NCBI GenBank assembly: GCA_025454395.1 | Contig: JALOOM010000018.1 | Coordinates: 1-49,546 of the forward strand | Reading direction: 5' to 3' | Origin: Elainella sp. Prado103 | Lineage (GTDB): Bacteria > Cyanobacteriota > Cyanobacteriia > Elainellales > Elainellaceae | DNA: 49,546 bases | Shown: piece by piece, positions 41,749 through 49,546 of the stretch | How the letters are laid out: each line of letters begins with the position of its first letter | Numbering within the stretch: the first letter of the stretch is position 1 | Position numbers and translations under genes: made by a program | Notes under the pieces: model-generated | What the model was told of the DNA's origin: nothing | Databases searched by the model: none | What the model saw: only the letters and a program-made list of their open reading frames with translations

Positions 41749-43362
41749 GTGCCATATCGATTGGGTGAAAGAGTCGTGCAGAGAGTATTTAAGCGCTTCA
41801 TCAAGCTGTTTAGCCCTTGGACGGTAGGGTTACGATCGCTGCTCAATCTGATTGTGGTGGGGCTATTGGTAGTCGGGCTCCTGCGGGCTTGGGTACCCAC
41901 GGCAGCGGGACGAATGCCCTTACTCACCCTCTGGCAACAGCAATTACAGCAGGTTGATCGACGAGTGGAGCGCTTGGGCAATCTGGAAACCACGCCGATC
42001 TGGTTTGAAGGGCAACCCTTATTTACCATTGCTTCTCCAACCGTGTGGGATCGCTCCCAGCCTGGATCGCAACTGCCGGTCGAACTGCGAGCCAATCAGA
42101 TTGAGGATAACTTGAATCGGGTGGTGGAAGGCAGTTTTATCCCTGGCAGCCGCGATGGCATTTTGACTAATTTTGATCCGAAAACACTGCAAGTGTCGAT
42201 CGTGTCTCTGAGTGAGGTGCCGGTGGTCGTGGCGGGCGATGCCTATCATACGCAACCCCTGAAGCTGATCACGGTGACGCACATTGATGCAGATTACAAC
42301 GGGCAGCCGATCGCTGCGTTGGCGGAACAATGGCGCTCGATTATTTACCAGAACCTGTATGCGGCCTTAATGGAACGCTCCCCCGATGCCCTCAGCCTGC
42401 AAGGGCGATTAGGAGAATCCCTCGTGGTATTGGCGGTGATGTTGGCTGCCAGTCTGGTGTTATGGCTGTTGCAAGCTCCCCTGAAGCGCCGAAATCGCAG
42501 TCTACGCCGTCAACAAGCGACGATCGTCGCTGAAACTGCACCCACGGGGGATTTTGCTGATGATCCATCCGCTTGGGCTCAGTTTCAAGATCATTTTTTG
42601 GCTCGATTTCAACAACAGGCTCAGCTTCAGCAGCAGCGCCATCTACTGGCAGGGTTTCGTTGGGTGTTGTCCTGGGCTCAAGTCGCCGTCTGGATTGCCG
42701 GTCTGTCCACTGCCTTAATTCTGTTTCCCTGGACGAAGCCCCTCGGCTGGTGGCTGTTGGGAATGCCGACAACCCTGTTGTTCATTTGGTTTTTGACCAG
42801 TTGGGGCAATCGGTTAGCCCGTGATTTTTTGCAAGGGACAACCACACTCTGGGTCAAGTTTGGTGTGGCGGCGACCCCTGAGGCAGAACGAGATAGTTTG
42901 CGGGTTTATTCTTTGTTGTCGCTGTTGCTGCCGATCAAAACCTTACTGATCACGACGATCGGCATTGTTGCCATGTTGGTGTATCTGGGAATGCCCTTTA
43001 GCCTGGTGTTAACGATCGTAGGCGTAATCGCATTGATCCTATTGCTGATTGGGCAGAATTTTATGCGGGACTGGATGGCAGGTTTGTTTATCCTCTGGGA
43101 AGATCAATATGCGATCGGGGATGTGGTGGCGATCGATCACCAAACCGGGCTGGTGGAGCGGATGACCTTACGACTCACCCAACTGCGTAACCTAGAGGGA
43201 CACTGGATTTCGATCGCCAATGGTCGAATCAGTCAGGCGGTGAATCTCTCCCAGCGTTGGAGACGGGAACGGCAAAAGGCGAATCTGGAAGCGGTGCCTG
43301 ACCCGACGGCTTTGACTGAACTGCCACTGCTCAAAAATAGCCCCGATCAGGAATGCCACTGA
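41749..43362 (+). CDS. Mechanosensitive ion channel, MscS family
   Basis: 537 residues. An N-terminal membrane segment (SLLNLIVVGLLVVGLLRAW), a roughly 180-residue periplasmic region and three to four further hydrophobic segments precede the pore region (LVLTIVGVIALILLLIGQNFMRDWMAGLFILWEDQYAIGDVVAID), which gives TM3 and the start of the MscS beta domain. Opens under membrane tension to release osmolytes. The C terminus after the beta domain is short and charged, without the long cytoplasmic cage of E. coli MscS, so it is a divergent form. Start is GTG at 41749; an upstream alternative was not found. Confidence 0.82.
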   Translation: MPYRLGERVVQRVFKRFIKLFSPWTVGLRSLLNLIVVGLLVVGLLRAWVPTAAGRMPLLTLWQQQLQQVDRRVERLGNLETTPIWFEGQPLFTIASPTVWDRSQPGSQLPVELRANQIEDNLNRVVEGSFIPGSRDGILTNFDPKTLQVSIVSLSEVPVVVAGDAYHTQPLKLITVTHIDADYNGQPIAALAEQWRSIIYQNLYAALMERSPDALSLQGRLGESLVVLAVMLAASLVLWLLQAPLKRRNRSLRRQQATIVAETAPTGDFADDPSAWAQFQDHFLARFQQQAQLQQQRHLLAGFRWVLSWAQVAVWIAGLSTALILFPWTKPLGWWLLGMPTTLLFIWFLTSWGNRLARDFLQGTTTLWVKFGVAATPEAERDSLRVYSLLSLLLPIKTLLITTIGIVAMLVYLGMPFSLVLTIVGVIALILLLIGQNFMRDWMAGLFILWEDQYAIGDVVAIDHQTGLVERMTLRLTQLRNLEGHWISIANGRISQAVNLSQRWRRERQKANLEAVPDPTALTELPLLKNSPDQECH

Positions 43363-43418
43363 GTTGAGGCGATCGATCTCATACGGTGGTGCCGATCGGG
43401 GGGTGGTTTAGCTCAAGT

Positions 43419-44891
43419 TTAGCTCAAGGCCCAATTGACCAATGTGCGGACTGGATAACCCGTACCGCCTGCGTTGTTGTAGCCATTTTCCTTATCCGCC
43501 CAAACGGGCCCGGCTACATCTAAATGAGCCCACGGGGTTTCCTTCACGAATTGCTTCAGGAAAAGTGCTGCGGTGATCGCTCCACCAGCGCGGGGCCCGG
43601 TATTTTTCATATCGGCTACGACTGATTTCAAGCCATCAAAGTATTTGTCTTCCATTGGCATCCGCCAAATTTTTTCACCGGCTTGTTCTGCGGCCGCCAT
43701 TACTTGACCGGCGAGGGCATCATCGGTTGTCCACAGCCCAGCAATATCATCGCCAAGCGCCACAATACAAGCTCCGGTCAGGGTGGCCAGATCTAAAATG
43801 GCATCCACACCCAGTTTTTCAGCAAAGACCAGCGCATCCGCCAGCGTCAGCCGTCCTTCCGCATCGGTGTTGTTGACTTCAATGGTTTTACCGTTAGAAG
43901 CCGTCAGGATATCACCCGGATGCATGGCATGACCACTGATCATGTTTTCGGTGACTGCACTGATGAAATGCACTTCTACATCTGGTTTAATTTGGCCGAT
44001 CGCTTTGGCAGCTCCTAGGGTGGCGGCAGCTCCGCCCATGTCGGTTTTCATCATTTCGATACCACTACCTGCCCCTTTAATGTTCAATCCACCACTGTCA
44101 AAGGTCAGCCCTTTGCCAACGATCGCCACTTTTTTGCGGGGGGTGCCTTCTGGGCGATAGGTGAGATGGATAAACTTAGGGGGCAAGTCGGAGGCTTGGG
44201 CGACTCCCAAAAAGGCTCCCATGCCCAGTTTTTCACAGTCTGCTTTTTCCAGAATTTCTAAAGCCAGACCATACTCACGGGCGATCGCCTCTGCGGTTTC
44301 GGCCATGGTGATAGGAGTGACAATATTCGCCGGGGCGGATACCAGCTCGCGGGCTAAAATCACGCCTAAACAAATCTGGCGTGCCTGGGTAATGGCGGCT
44401 GCCTGACCCGCGAATCCTAACAGTTCAATCTGTTCTAGCTTGTTGTTTTTTTCTTCCGCATCCGACTTAAAGCGGCTATCTTGATGCAACACCAGCTCAA
44501 TCCCCTCCGTCACTGCTTGGGCTGTGGCGGCTGCATCTTCATTCCAGAGCGGCAAGCTGATCCCGAGCGACTTGCTTTTTTCCTTGCGGGCGAGTCGAAC
44601 GGCGGTGGCAGCAGCGCGTCGCAGGGTGTCTAGTTTTAGCCCTTCTGGTTTGCCCAACCCCACAATACCAATCTTGCGGATCGGACTATTGGAGCCCACT
44701 CTCGCCACTGCACTACTGCCTTCCTTGCCTTTGAACTCGGTTTCGGCGATCAGCTCGGCCAGGGTGCCAAACAGGTTTTGATCTAACTCGGCTAACTCGC
44801 CGGTCAGCTCGATCGCGTCTTCAAACAGACCGATCACTAAACAATCTCCAGACCACGCCAAGCGCGGTGTCTCTACGCCTCGCAAATCCAT
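43419..44891 (-). CDS. pepA: Leucyl aminopeptidase (PepA)
   Basis: Removes N-terminal residues from peptides; hexameric cytosolic enzyme with two metal ions. The 490-residue protein has [16 protein letters not shown] (metal and Lys ligands), [27 protein letters not shown] (family signature) and [16 protein letters not shown]. The N-terminal non-catalytic domain is normal. The start at 44891 (MDLRGVETP) is preferred to 44948, whose extra residues are unlike the family. Upstream lies a 16-bp tandem repeat (44961-45008). Convergent with the MscS-type gene. Confidence 0.93.
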   Translation of the reverse strand: MDLRGVETPRLAWSGDCLVIGLFEDAIELTGELAELDQNLFGTLAELIAETEFKGKEGSSAVARVGSNSPIRKIGIVGLGKPEGLKLDTLRRAAATAVRLARKEKSKSLGISLPLWNEDAAATAQAVTEGIELVLHQDSRFKSDAEEKNNKLEQIELLGFAGQAAAITQARQICLGVILARELVSAPANIVTPITMAETAEAIAREYGLALEILEKADCEKLGMGAFLGVAQASDLPPKFIHLTYRPEGTPRKKVAIVGKGLTFDSGGLNIKGAGSGIEMMKTDMGGAAATLGAAKAIGQIKPDVEVHFISAVTENMISGHAMHPGDILTASNGKTIEVNNTDAEGRLTLADALVFAEKLGVDAILDLATLTGACIVALGDDIAGLWTTDDALAGQVMAAAEQAGEKIWRMPMEDKYFDGLKSVVADMKNTGPRAGGAITAALFLKQFVKETPWAHLDVAGPVWADKENGYNNAGGTGYPVRTLVNWALS

Positions 44892-44960
44892 TGGTTCTCT
44901 GCAATTTGAACGGTTTTGATCTCTTCCAGTATTGCGTAATTTAATCAAAGCTTATCTATA

Positions 44961-45008
44961 GATTTGCGGATCAAGAGATTTGCGGATCAAGAGATTTGCG
45001 GATCAAAT
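44961..45008. repeat. 16-bp tandem repeat, three copies, upstream of pepA
   Basis: GATTTGCGGATCAAGA at 44961 and 44977, with GATTTGCGGATCAAAT at 44993. It lies 70 bp from the pepA start, probably within or near its promoter. Confidence 0.9.
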
Positions 45009-45239
45009 TTTCAGACTGGCGATATCATGCGTAGCGAAACCATCATGGGCGGCAACATCAGATTGTTTCTAGCTCCCTCTCCTGATGGCAGTCCCTAACT
45101 CAAGCCGCCTAAAACTCCTATGGCTAAAAAAGCAGCGCCCAGAATGCCCCGATCGGGTACTCCCTCCCCTCAGAAATCCCACCGTGGGAATGGCTATCCT
45201 AGAGTACGAAGCGTTCCTTGCAAAAATACTCGTGCTGCT

Positions 45240-47426
45240 ATGTTGAAACGAAAACGCCTGTTTCTGCTGACCCTGGCGGGCTCTACGCTGCTCGTTCTGA
45301 CTGCTGGGTGGGTGAGCAAACAGGCTTGGACAGGTCAGTCTCAGAACGCGGCGATCCCATCCCAAGCGATCTCCACTGCTCCCCCCTCGGAAGTGCTGGC
45401 TTTGGCAGAGGTGGCTCCTGCCGATCGAGCCAACCGGCTGCTGGAATTGACCCAACAAGCCCAGACCGATCTGGATCGACAGCGGGCGCGCTATCTGTTG
45501 GCCAGTGATTGGATTGAGCAAAACCAGGGTGGGCAAGCTCTGCCATTATTGCAAGGCTTAGAGCGCGACTACCCAGTGCTGGCTGCTGAAGTTTTGGCGA
45601 AACGGGCTCAGGCGGAGGCGGCAACCGGCGATCGAGCGGCGGCTCAAGCCACCTGGCAGACACTGCTGCGCGACCATGCTGAGAGTCCAGTGGTTGCTGA
45701 AGCGCTGTATGGGTTGGGGCAAACGGAACCTCAGTATTGGGATCAGGCATTGGCTCAATTTCCGGCCCATCCACGATCGATCGAAATTGCTCAAACTCGC
45801 CTGAAGCAAAACCCCAAACAACCCCAGTTACTGATGGTGCTGGCCCGCCATGGGGTCGATCTGGAGGGAATCGAGTCGCTTTTAAATCAACTGAAACAAG
45901 ATTATGCTGCCCAACTCACCCCAGAGGATTGGCAGGCGATCGGGTTTGCCTATTGGGAAAATACTGCCTATGGCCAGGCCGGAGCCGCCTATGCCAAAGC
46001 TCCCCCCTCAGCCTTAAATCTGTATCGGGCGGCCAGAGGGGCTCAGTTGGGCGAGCGGTTGAAAGATGCCAAAGCGGGCTATCTAGCATTGTTGCAAGCT
46101 TTTCCGAACGAGCCCGAAACCGGACTGGCCTTATTGCGTTTGGCTGATTTAGCGGACAATTCTGCGGCGGCGATCGGCTATCTGGATCAGGCGATTGAAC
46201 GCTTTCCAGAACAGGCCCCTGAAGCCTTGCTGGCTAAATCCAAGCGCTTGCAAGCCCAGAATAGTCCTGACACCGCCCTTCAACTCCGGGAAACCATTTT
46301 GAAGCAATATGGCAACTCGGAAACTGCGGCTGAAATGCGCTGGGAGCAAGCCGAATTACTCGATCAGCAGGGGGATCTAAACGGAGCTTGGGCTTGGGCA
46401 AAACAAATTATTGATCAAAATCCAGATAGCGAAATTGCCCCCAAAGCCAGTTTTTGGATCGGGAAATGGGCCACTCAGTTAGGGCAACAGTCCCAGGCTC
46501 AGTCTGCCTATGAATACACCCTCAGCCGCTATCCTGAATCCTACTATGCTTGGCGATCAGCCTCGCTTTTGGGGTGGGATGTGGGGGATTTTTCTACTTT
46601 GCGAACCAAATTACCTCAAGTGGTAAAACAGCCACAGCGCCCAGGCTTGTTAGCGGGTTCTGAGGCAGTAAACGAGCTATATCAACTGGGACAGGATCGG
46701 GAAGCCCATGCCCGCTGGCAAGTCGAATTCACCAATCGCCTCAAGCCTACGGTGGCGGAACAATTTACGGATGGCCTATTGCGTTTAGGAATGGGAGACA
46801 ATCTAGACGGAATTTTTATGCTCTCCAGTCTTGACTGGCGCGAACCTGCTGGCGAAAAAGCGGATGTGAAAGCCCTGAAGCAGCAAGTTGGCTATTGGCA
46901 ATCCCTCTATCCATTTCCGTTTGAAGCCCCGATCAAACAATGGTCGGATCAACGGCAGTTGAACCCGATGCTAGTGACGGCCTTGATTCGGCAGGAATCT
47001 CGATTTGAAGCCCAGATTGAATCAGTGGCTGGAGCCTTAGGGCTCATGCAGGTGATGCCCGAAACCGGAGAGTGGGTGGCGAGCCAAATTGGACTGAAAG
47101 ACTATAACCTGACCAATCCGGAAGACAATATTAAACTGGGTACCTGGTATTTGGATTACACCCACCAGGAATATGACAATAACTCTTTGTTTGCCGTGGC
47201 GAGCTACAATGCTGGGCCAGGTAGCGTCGCAGATTGGATCGATCGCTTCGGTACGAGTGATCTCGATCGCTTTGTCGAAAAGATTCCCTTTCCTGAAACT
47301 CGGGGCTATGTTGAATCGGTGTTAGGCAATTACTGGAATTATCTGCGGCTTTACAACCCTGAAGTGTCCCAACAACTCGCGGCAGTTTCGAAAACCCATG
47401 CTGCGATTGCCGCGACCAAACGCTAA
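45240..47426 (+). CDS. slt: Soluble lytic murein transglycosylase (Slt70-like)
   Basis: Cleaves peptidoglycan to 1,6-anhydromuropeptides. From the ATG at 45240 it has 728 residues: a signal or anchor segment (MLKRKRLFLLTLAGSTLLVLTAGWV), a long TPR-like alpha superhelix (about 60-550) and a C-terminal SLT domain with catalytic Glu in ALIRQESRFEAQ, then GALGLMQVMPETG, NIKLGTWYLDY and VASYNAGPG. An ATG at 45120 would add 40 basic residues ahead of the signal segment and is less likely. With the AMIN amidase and the LysM-M23 protein it is the third cell-wall hydrolase in the window. Confidence 0.92.
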   Translation: MLKRKRLFLLTLAGSTLLVLTAGWVSKQAWTGQSQNAAIPSQAISTAPPSEVLALAEVAPADRANRLLELTQQAQTDLDRQRARYLLASDWIEQNQGGQALPLLQGLERDYPVLAAEVLAKRAQAEAATGDRAAAQATWQTLLRDHAESPVVAEALYGLGQTEPQYWDQALAQFPAHPRSIEIAQTRLKQNPKQPQLLMVLARHGVDLEGIESLLNQLKQDYAAQLTPEDWQAIGFAYWENTAYGQAGAAYAKAPPSALNLYRAARGAQLGERLKDAKAGYLALLQAFPNEPETGLALLRLADLADNSAAAIGYLDQAIERFPEQAPEALLAKSKRLQAQNSPDTALQLRETILKQYGNSETAAEMRWEQAELLDQQGDLNGAWAWAKQIIDQNPDSEIAPKASFWIGKWATQLGQQSQAQSAYEYTLSRYPESYYAWRSASLLGWDVGDFSTLRTKLPQVVKQPQRPGLLAGSEAVNELYQLGQDREAHARWQVEFTNRLKPTVAEQFTDGLLRLGMGDNLDGIFMLSSLDWREPAGEKADVKALKQQVGYWQSLYPFPFEAPIKQWSDQRQLNPMLVTALIRQESRFEAQIESVAGALGLMQVMPETGEWVASQIGLKDYNLTNPEDNIKLGTWYLDYTHQEYDNNSLFAVASYNAGPGSVADWIDRFGTSDLDRFVEKIPFPETRGYVESVLGNYWNYLRLYNPEVSQQLAAVSKTHAAIAATKR

Positions 47427-47905
47427 ATCAACTGGGTCATTGGATCGCTGCTGCTTTTTGCTCACGTCCCTTTAGCCTCCGTAGATCGAGGTTTCTATCA
47501 ATACTTTGTTTCTGAGGTTGTCCCCGTTAGACTGCGGGTTTGTCTGTCTTATCTTTTCCGATCTCCAAGCGGTTGGGGGTGGGGCAGTCTAACGATAGTA
47601 GGCGAAAGAGGGAGAGATGCAGACATTCTTTCCTAAGGCAGATGGGAGCAAGAATTTTACCCTGCTAGAATGTGGCTGATTGCTTTAGACAATTCACCAG
47701 TATAGTAATCTACCTCGATCGATCTCTAGATTAGGAGGCGCTGTTTCACTGGCAAGTTGCTGCATCAGGGGAGTTACTGCATCAGGTAGATCGGGTATGG
47801 GTTGAACTGCCTAAAAGCTATCTGGCGGTTTCCCTGCTGGGTCAATCTTTCAGAAGTGTGGCGATCGAGGCTGTTTCCCCTGTTCTTTAGGATACGTTGT
47901 TGCTC
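47427..47905. other. 479-bp intergenic region with a structured element
   Basis: An 11-bp perfect inverted repeat CGTTAGACTGC (47525-47535)/GCAGTCTAACG (47584-47594) encloses 48 nt, which contain a smaller CCAA-GCGG-TTGG hairpin (47566-47577). This could be a small RNA, a terminator of slt or a leader structure of the following kinase gene. AGGAGG at 47732-47737 has no start codon at a useful distance. No other gene is seen. Confidence 0.5.
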
Positions 47906-49093
47906 ATGACTTTGCAGGATTCTAAAGTTGCTCGCATCCTGGCAGTTGACGATTCACCTGACAACCTGTTTCTAGTGCAGACGATTTTAGAAGACAAAGG
48001 CTATCAGGTTAACTTGGCTGTAGATGGTCGGAGCGCTTTAGCTCGAATTGAAGCGTCTCCTCCTGATCTGATCTTACTGGATGTGATGATGCCGGGAATG
48101 GACGGCTATGAAGTAACCCGCCGCATCCGGAAAAATCAAGATAAGTTAGGGTTTATTCCGATTTTGCTGATTACGGCTCATCAGCAGTCCAGTGTGGTAG
48201 AAGGATTAGATGCTGGAGCTGATGACTTCATCCGGAAGCCGGTGGATATGGATGAACTCTTGGCGCGAGTACGAGCCCTATTACGTCTGAAATATAGCAT
48301 CGACGAACAGCAGCGTATGTCTCGCCAACGAGAAGATTTTGTCTCTCGTCTAACCCATGATTTGCGGACTCCCTTGGTAGCTGCCGATCGGATGATGAAT
48401 TTGTTTCTGGAAGAAGCTTTTGGCCCGGTTGTGCCCGAAATGGCAGAGGCATTAACCGTTATGATCCGGAGCAACAGAAATCTGCTGCAAATGGTGAATA
48501 CGCTCCTAGAAGTGTATCGCCATGATGCGGGGAGCAAGACTTTGACTTTCGCTCAGGTTGATCTGCTAGGCGTAGTGCAAGAGGTGGTGCAAGAGTTGGC
48601 ACCCCTAGTTGAGACCGATCGACTGACCATCCAAATTAGCTTGGATCACCAAGGCAATGACGGGGCAGTGAACACAACAGTCTTGGGCGATCGGTTAGAA
48701 CTGCGTCGCGTGATGATGAATTTGGTTGGAAATGCAATCAAGTTCACTGATCGGGGCAGCATTACCATTCGCTTAGCGAACGATCGAGGCCAGTCAGTGG
48801 GCTCTGGTGGCTCTGGTGGCTCCAGTGGTTTGGGTGGTTCTGATGATGCTCATCCCTCCAACCATGCTTGGCTGCGACTGGAAGTTGTGGATACAGGTAC
48901 CGGGATTCCGTTTGAGGATCAGATCAATTTGTTTGAACGGTTTCGTCAAGGCGAGAATAAACGAGCGGGCAGCGGTTTAGGGCTCTATCTCTCTCGGCGA
49001 ATTGTGGAGGCCCACCGAGGTTTAATTGGGGTAACTTCAGAGCCTCATCAAGGCAGCATCTTCTACATTTGTTTGCCGCTTTACACACCCTAG
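47906..49093 (+). CDS. Receiver-histidine kinase hybrid
   Basis: 395 residues, cytosolic. An N-terminal receiver domain has the acidic pair (AVDDSPDN), phospho-acceptor Asp in LILLDVMMPGMDG and the KP of FIRKPVD. HisKA follows with SRLTHDLRTPL (phospho-His), then HATPase_c with N box (MNLVGNAIKF), G1 (VVDTGTGIPF), F box (FERFRQG) and G2 (GSGLGLYLS). A Gly/Ser-rich GSGGSGGSSGLGGS insert sits between two ATPase strands. Such receiver-first kinases relay signals from another kinase; the upstream and downstream partners are not in the window. The ATG at 47906 is chosen over the TTG at 47897. Confidence 0.92.
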   Translation: MTLQDSKVARILAVDDSPDNLFLVQTILEDKGYQVNLAVDGRSALARIEASPPDLILLDVMMPGMDGYEVTRRIRKNQDKLGFIPILLITAHQQSSVVEGLDAGADDFIRKPVDMDELLARVRALLRLKYSIDEQQRMSRQREDFVSRLTHDLRTPLVAADRMMNLFLEEAFGPVVPEMAEALTVMIRSNRNLLQMVNTLLEVYRHDAGSKTLTFAQVDLLGVVQEVVQELAPLVETDRLTIQISLDHQGNDGAVNTTVLGDRLELRRVMMNLVGNAIKFTDRGSITIRLANDRGQSVGSGGSGGSSGLGGSDDAHPSNHAWLRLEVVDTGTGIPFEDQINLFERFRQGENKRAGSGLGLYLSRRIVEAHRGLIGVTSEPHQGSIFYICLPLYTP

Positions 49094-49449
49094 AGGACTG
49101 GATCGTAGGGCAGGAAGTTATTTTAAGGAGGAGTGAAATTTAAGGAGGAGTGAAAATTGATGCAGATAATCAATCCCTCATCATCTCTCGCGCTCGACCC
49201 AGTCAAAAGTGGGAAGTGCCCTGAAGAGCAGGATAGAATAGGGAACAGGGTCAAAGGTTCTGCAATTTCTGAAGACGTAGCGTTCTGAGGATATGATCTT
49301 CCGAAGATACAGTGTTCTGAGGACACAGCATCACGCTATGGGAACGCCCAAGCTGCTGTTGTGCCGCGACATCTGGAGGGGAAGAGGAAACCCCAAAAGC
49401 ATCTGAGCTTACAGGATCTGAATTTACAGTAGTTTACCTCTGGAACTAA
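49094..49449. other. 356-bp region with a duplicated Shine-Dalgarno-like unit
   Basis: Two adjacent 17-bp copies of TTAAGGAGGAGTGAAAT (49123-49139 and 49140-49156) precede a 42-codon open frame. The rest (49289-49449) contains GAAGATACAGTGTTCTGAGG-like half repeats and no gene. Confidence 0.5.
49160..49288 (+). CDS. Possible 42-residue protein (uncertain)
   Basis: ATG at 49160 lies 9 nt after AAGGAGGAG, the strongest Shine-Dalgarno-like site in this part of the window, and reads 42 codons to TGA at 49286. The product begins MQIINPSSSLALDP and ends GSAISEDVAF; it has no signal peptide and I recognise no family. The duplicated purine-rich unit may be a coincidence of tandem duplication, so this is a low-confidence call. 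Confidence 0.25.
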   Translation: MQIINPSSSLALDPVKSGKCPEEQDRIGNRVKGSAISEDVAF

Positions 49450-49522
<73 letters not shown>

Positions 49523-49546
49523 GTTTCAACGCTTTCAATGCACAAT

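Overview
The window looks like chromosomal DNA of a cyanobacterium, probably filamentous and Leptolyngbya/Oscillatoria-like. The grounds are many CGATCG/GCGATCGC words, cyanobacterial family proteins (a DUF1830-type protein, a short RRM RNA-binding protein, the UPF0016 manganese exporter, a CHAT-TPR protein, AMIN-domain amidase, a VGGTAPTPD small protein), weak or absent Shine-Dalgarno sites at many genes, and long intergenic spacers. I see no rRNA, phage, insertion sequence or CRISPR array. Genes are mostly single, on both strands, in housekeeping style.

Region 1-6.2 kb: the 5' part of a DAHP synthase gene (minus strand, running off the left edge), metF, a cupin, a secreted DUF732-like protein, a Crp/Fnr regulator and a secreted pentapeptide-repeat protein. 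The most striking element of the window lies upstream of the DAHP synthase gene. Two successive short ORFs (18 and 19 codons) are packed with Phe/Tyr/Trp codons, each is followed by an intrinsic terminator, and each has a complementary segment that could form an antiterminator. This reads as a tandem ribosome-mediated attenuator that senses aromatic amino acids.

Region 6.2-17.9 kb: an inositol-monophosphatase-family phosphatase, an AMIN/amidase_3 cell-wall hydrolase, a divergent Mn-type ABC importer (ATPase and permease leftwards, lipoprotein binding protein rightwards) with duplicated direct repeats between them, an O-fucosyltransferase-like protein, a small secreted Cys protein, a secreted RTX metalloprotease with a 1.4 kb upstream region rich in inverted repeats, and a UPF0016/Mnx-type manganese exporter preceded by a yybP-ykoY (Mn2+) riboswitch. 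Manganese import and export thus lie within about 8 kb of each other.

Region 17.9-33.6 kb: a secreted SH3-like protein, a TetR regulator, a pseudo-receiver/PAS/GGDEF/EAL protein, divergent nanE and glk, an aldo/keto reductase, an RRM protein, a B12-binding-type radical SAM protein, a DUF1830-type protein, trmL, a LysM-LysM-M23 envelope peptidase (TTG start, strong SD), a CAU-anticodon tRNA and a small conserved protein.

Region 33.6-49.5 kb: a U32-family protein, a CHAT-TPR protein, glgX, an MscS-type channel, leucyl aminopeptidase, a soluble lytic transglycosylase, a receiver-histidine kinase hybrid, a possible 42-codon ORF and tRNA-Val(UAC).

A second theme is locus-specific short tandem repeats (11-19 bp units, 3-6 copies). 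They occur at about eighteen places, mostly between genes and often touching a start or stop codon; in several proteins they are in frame.
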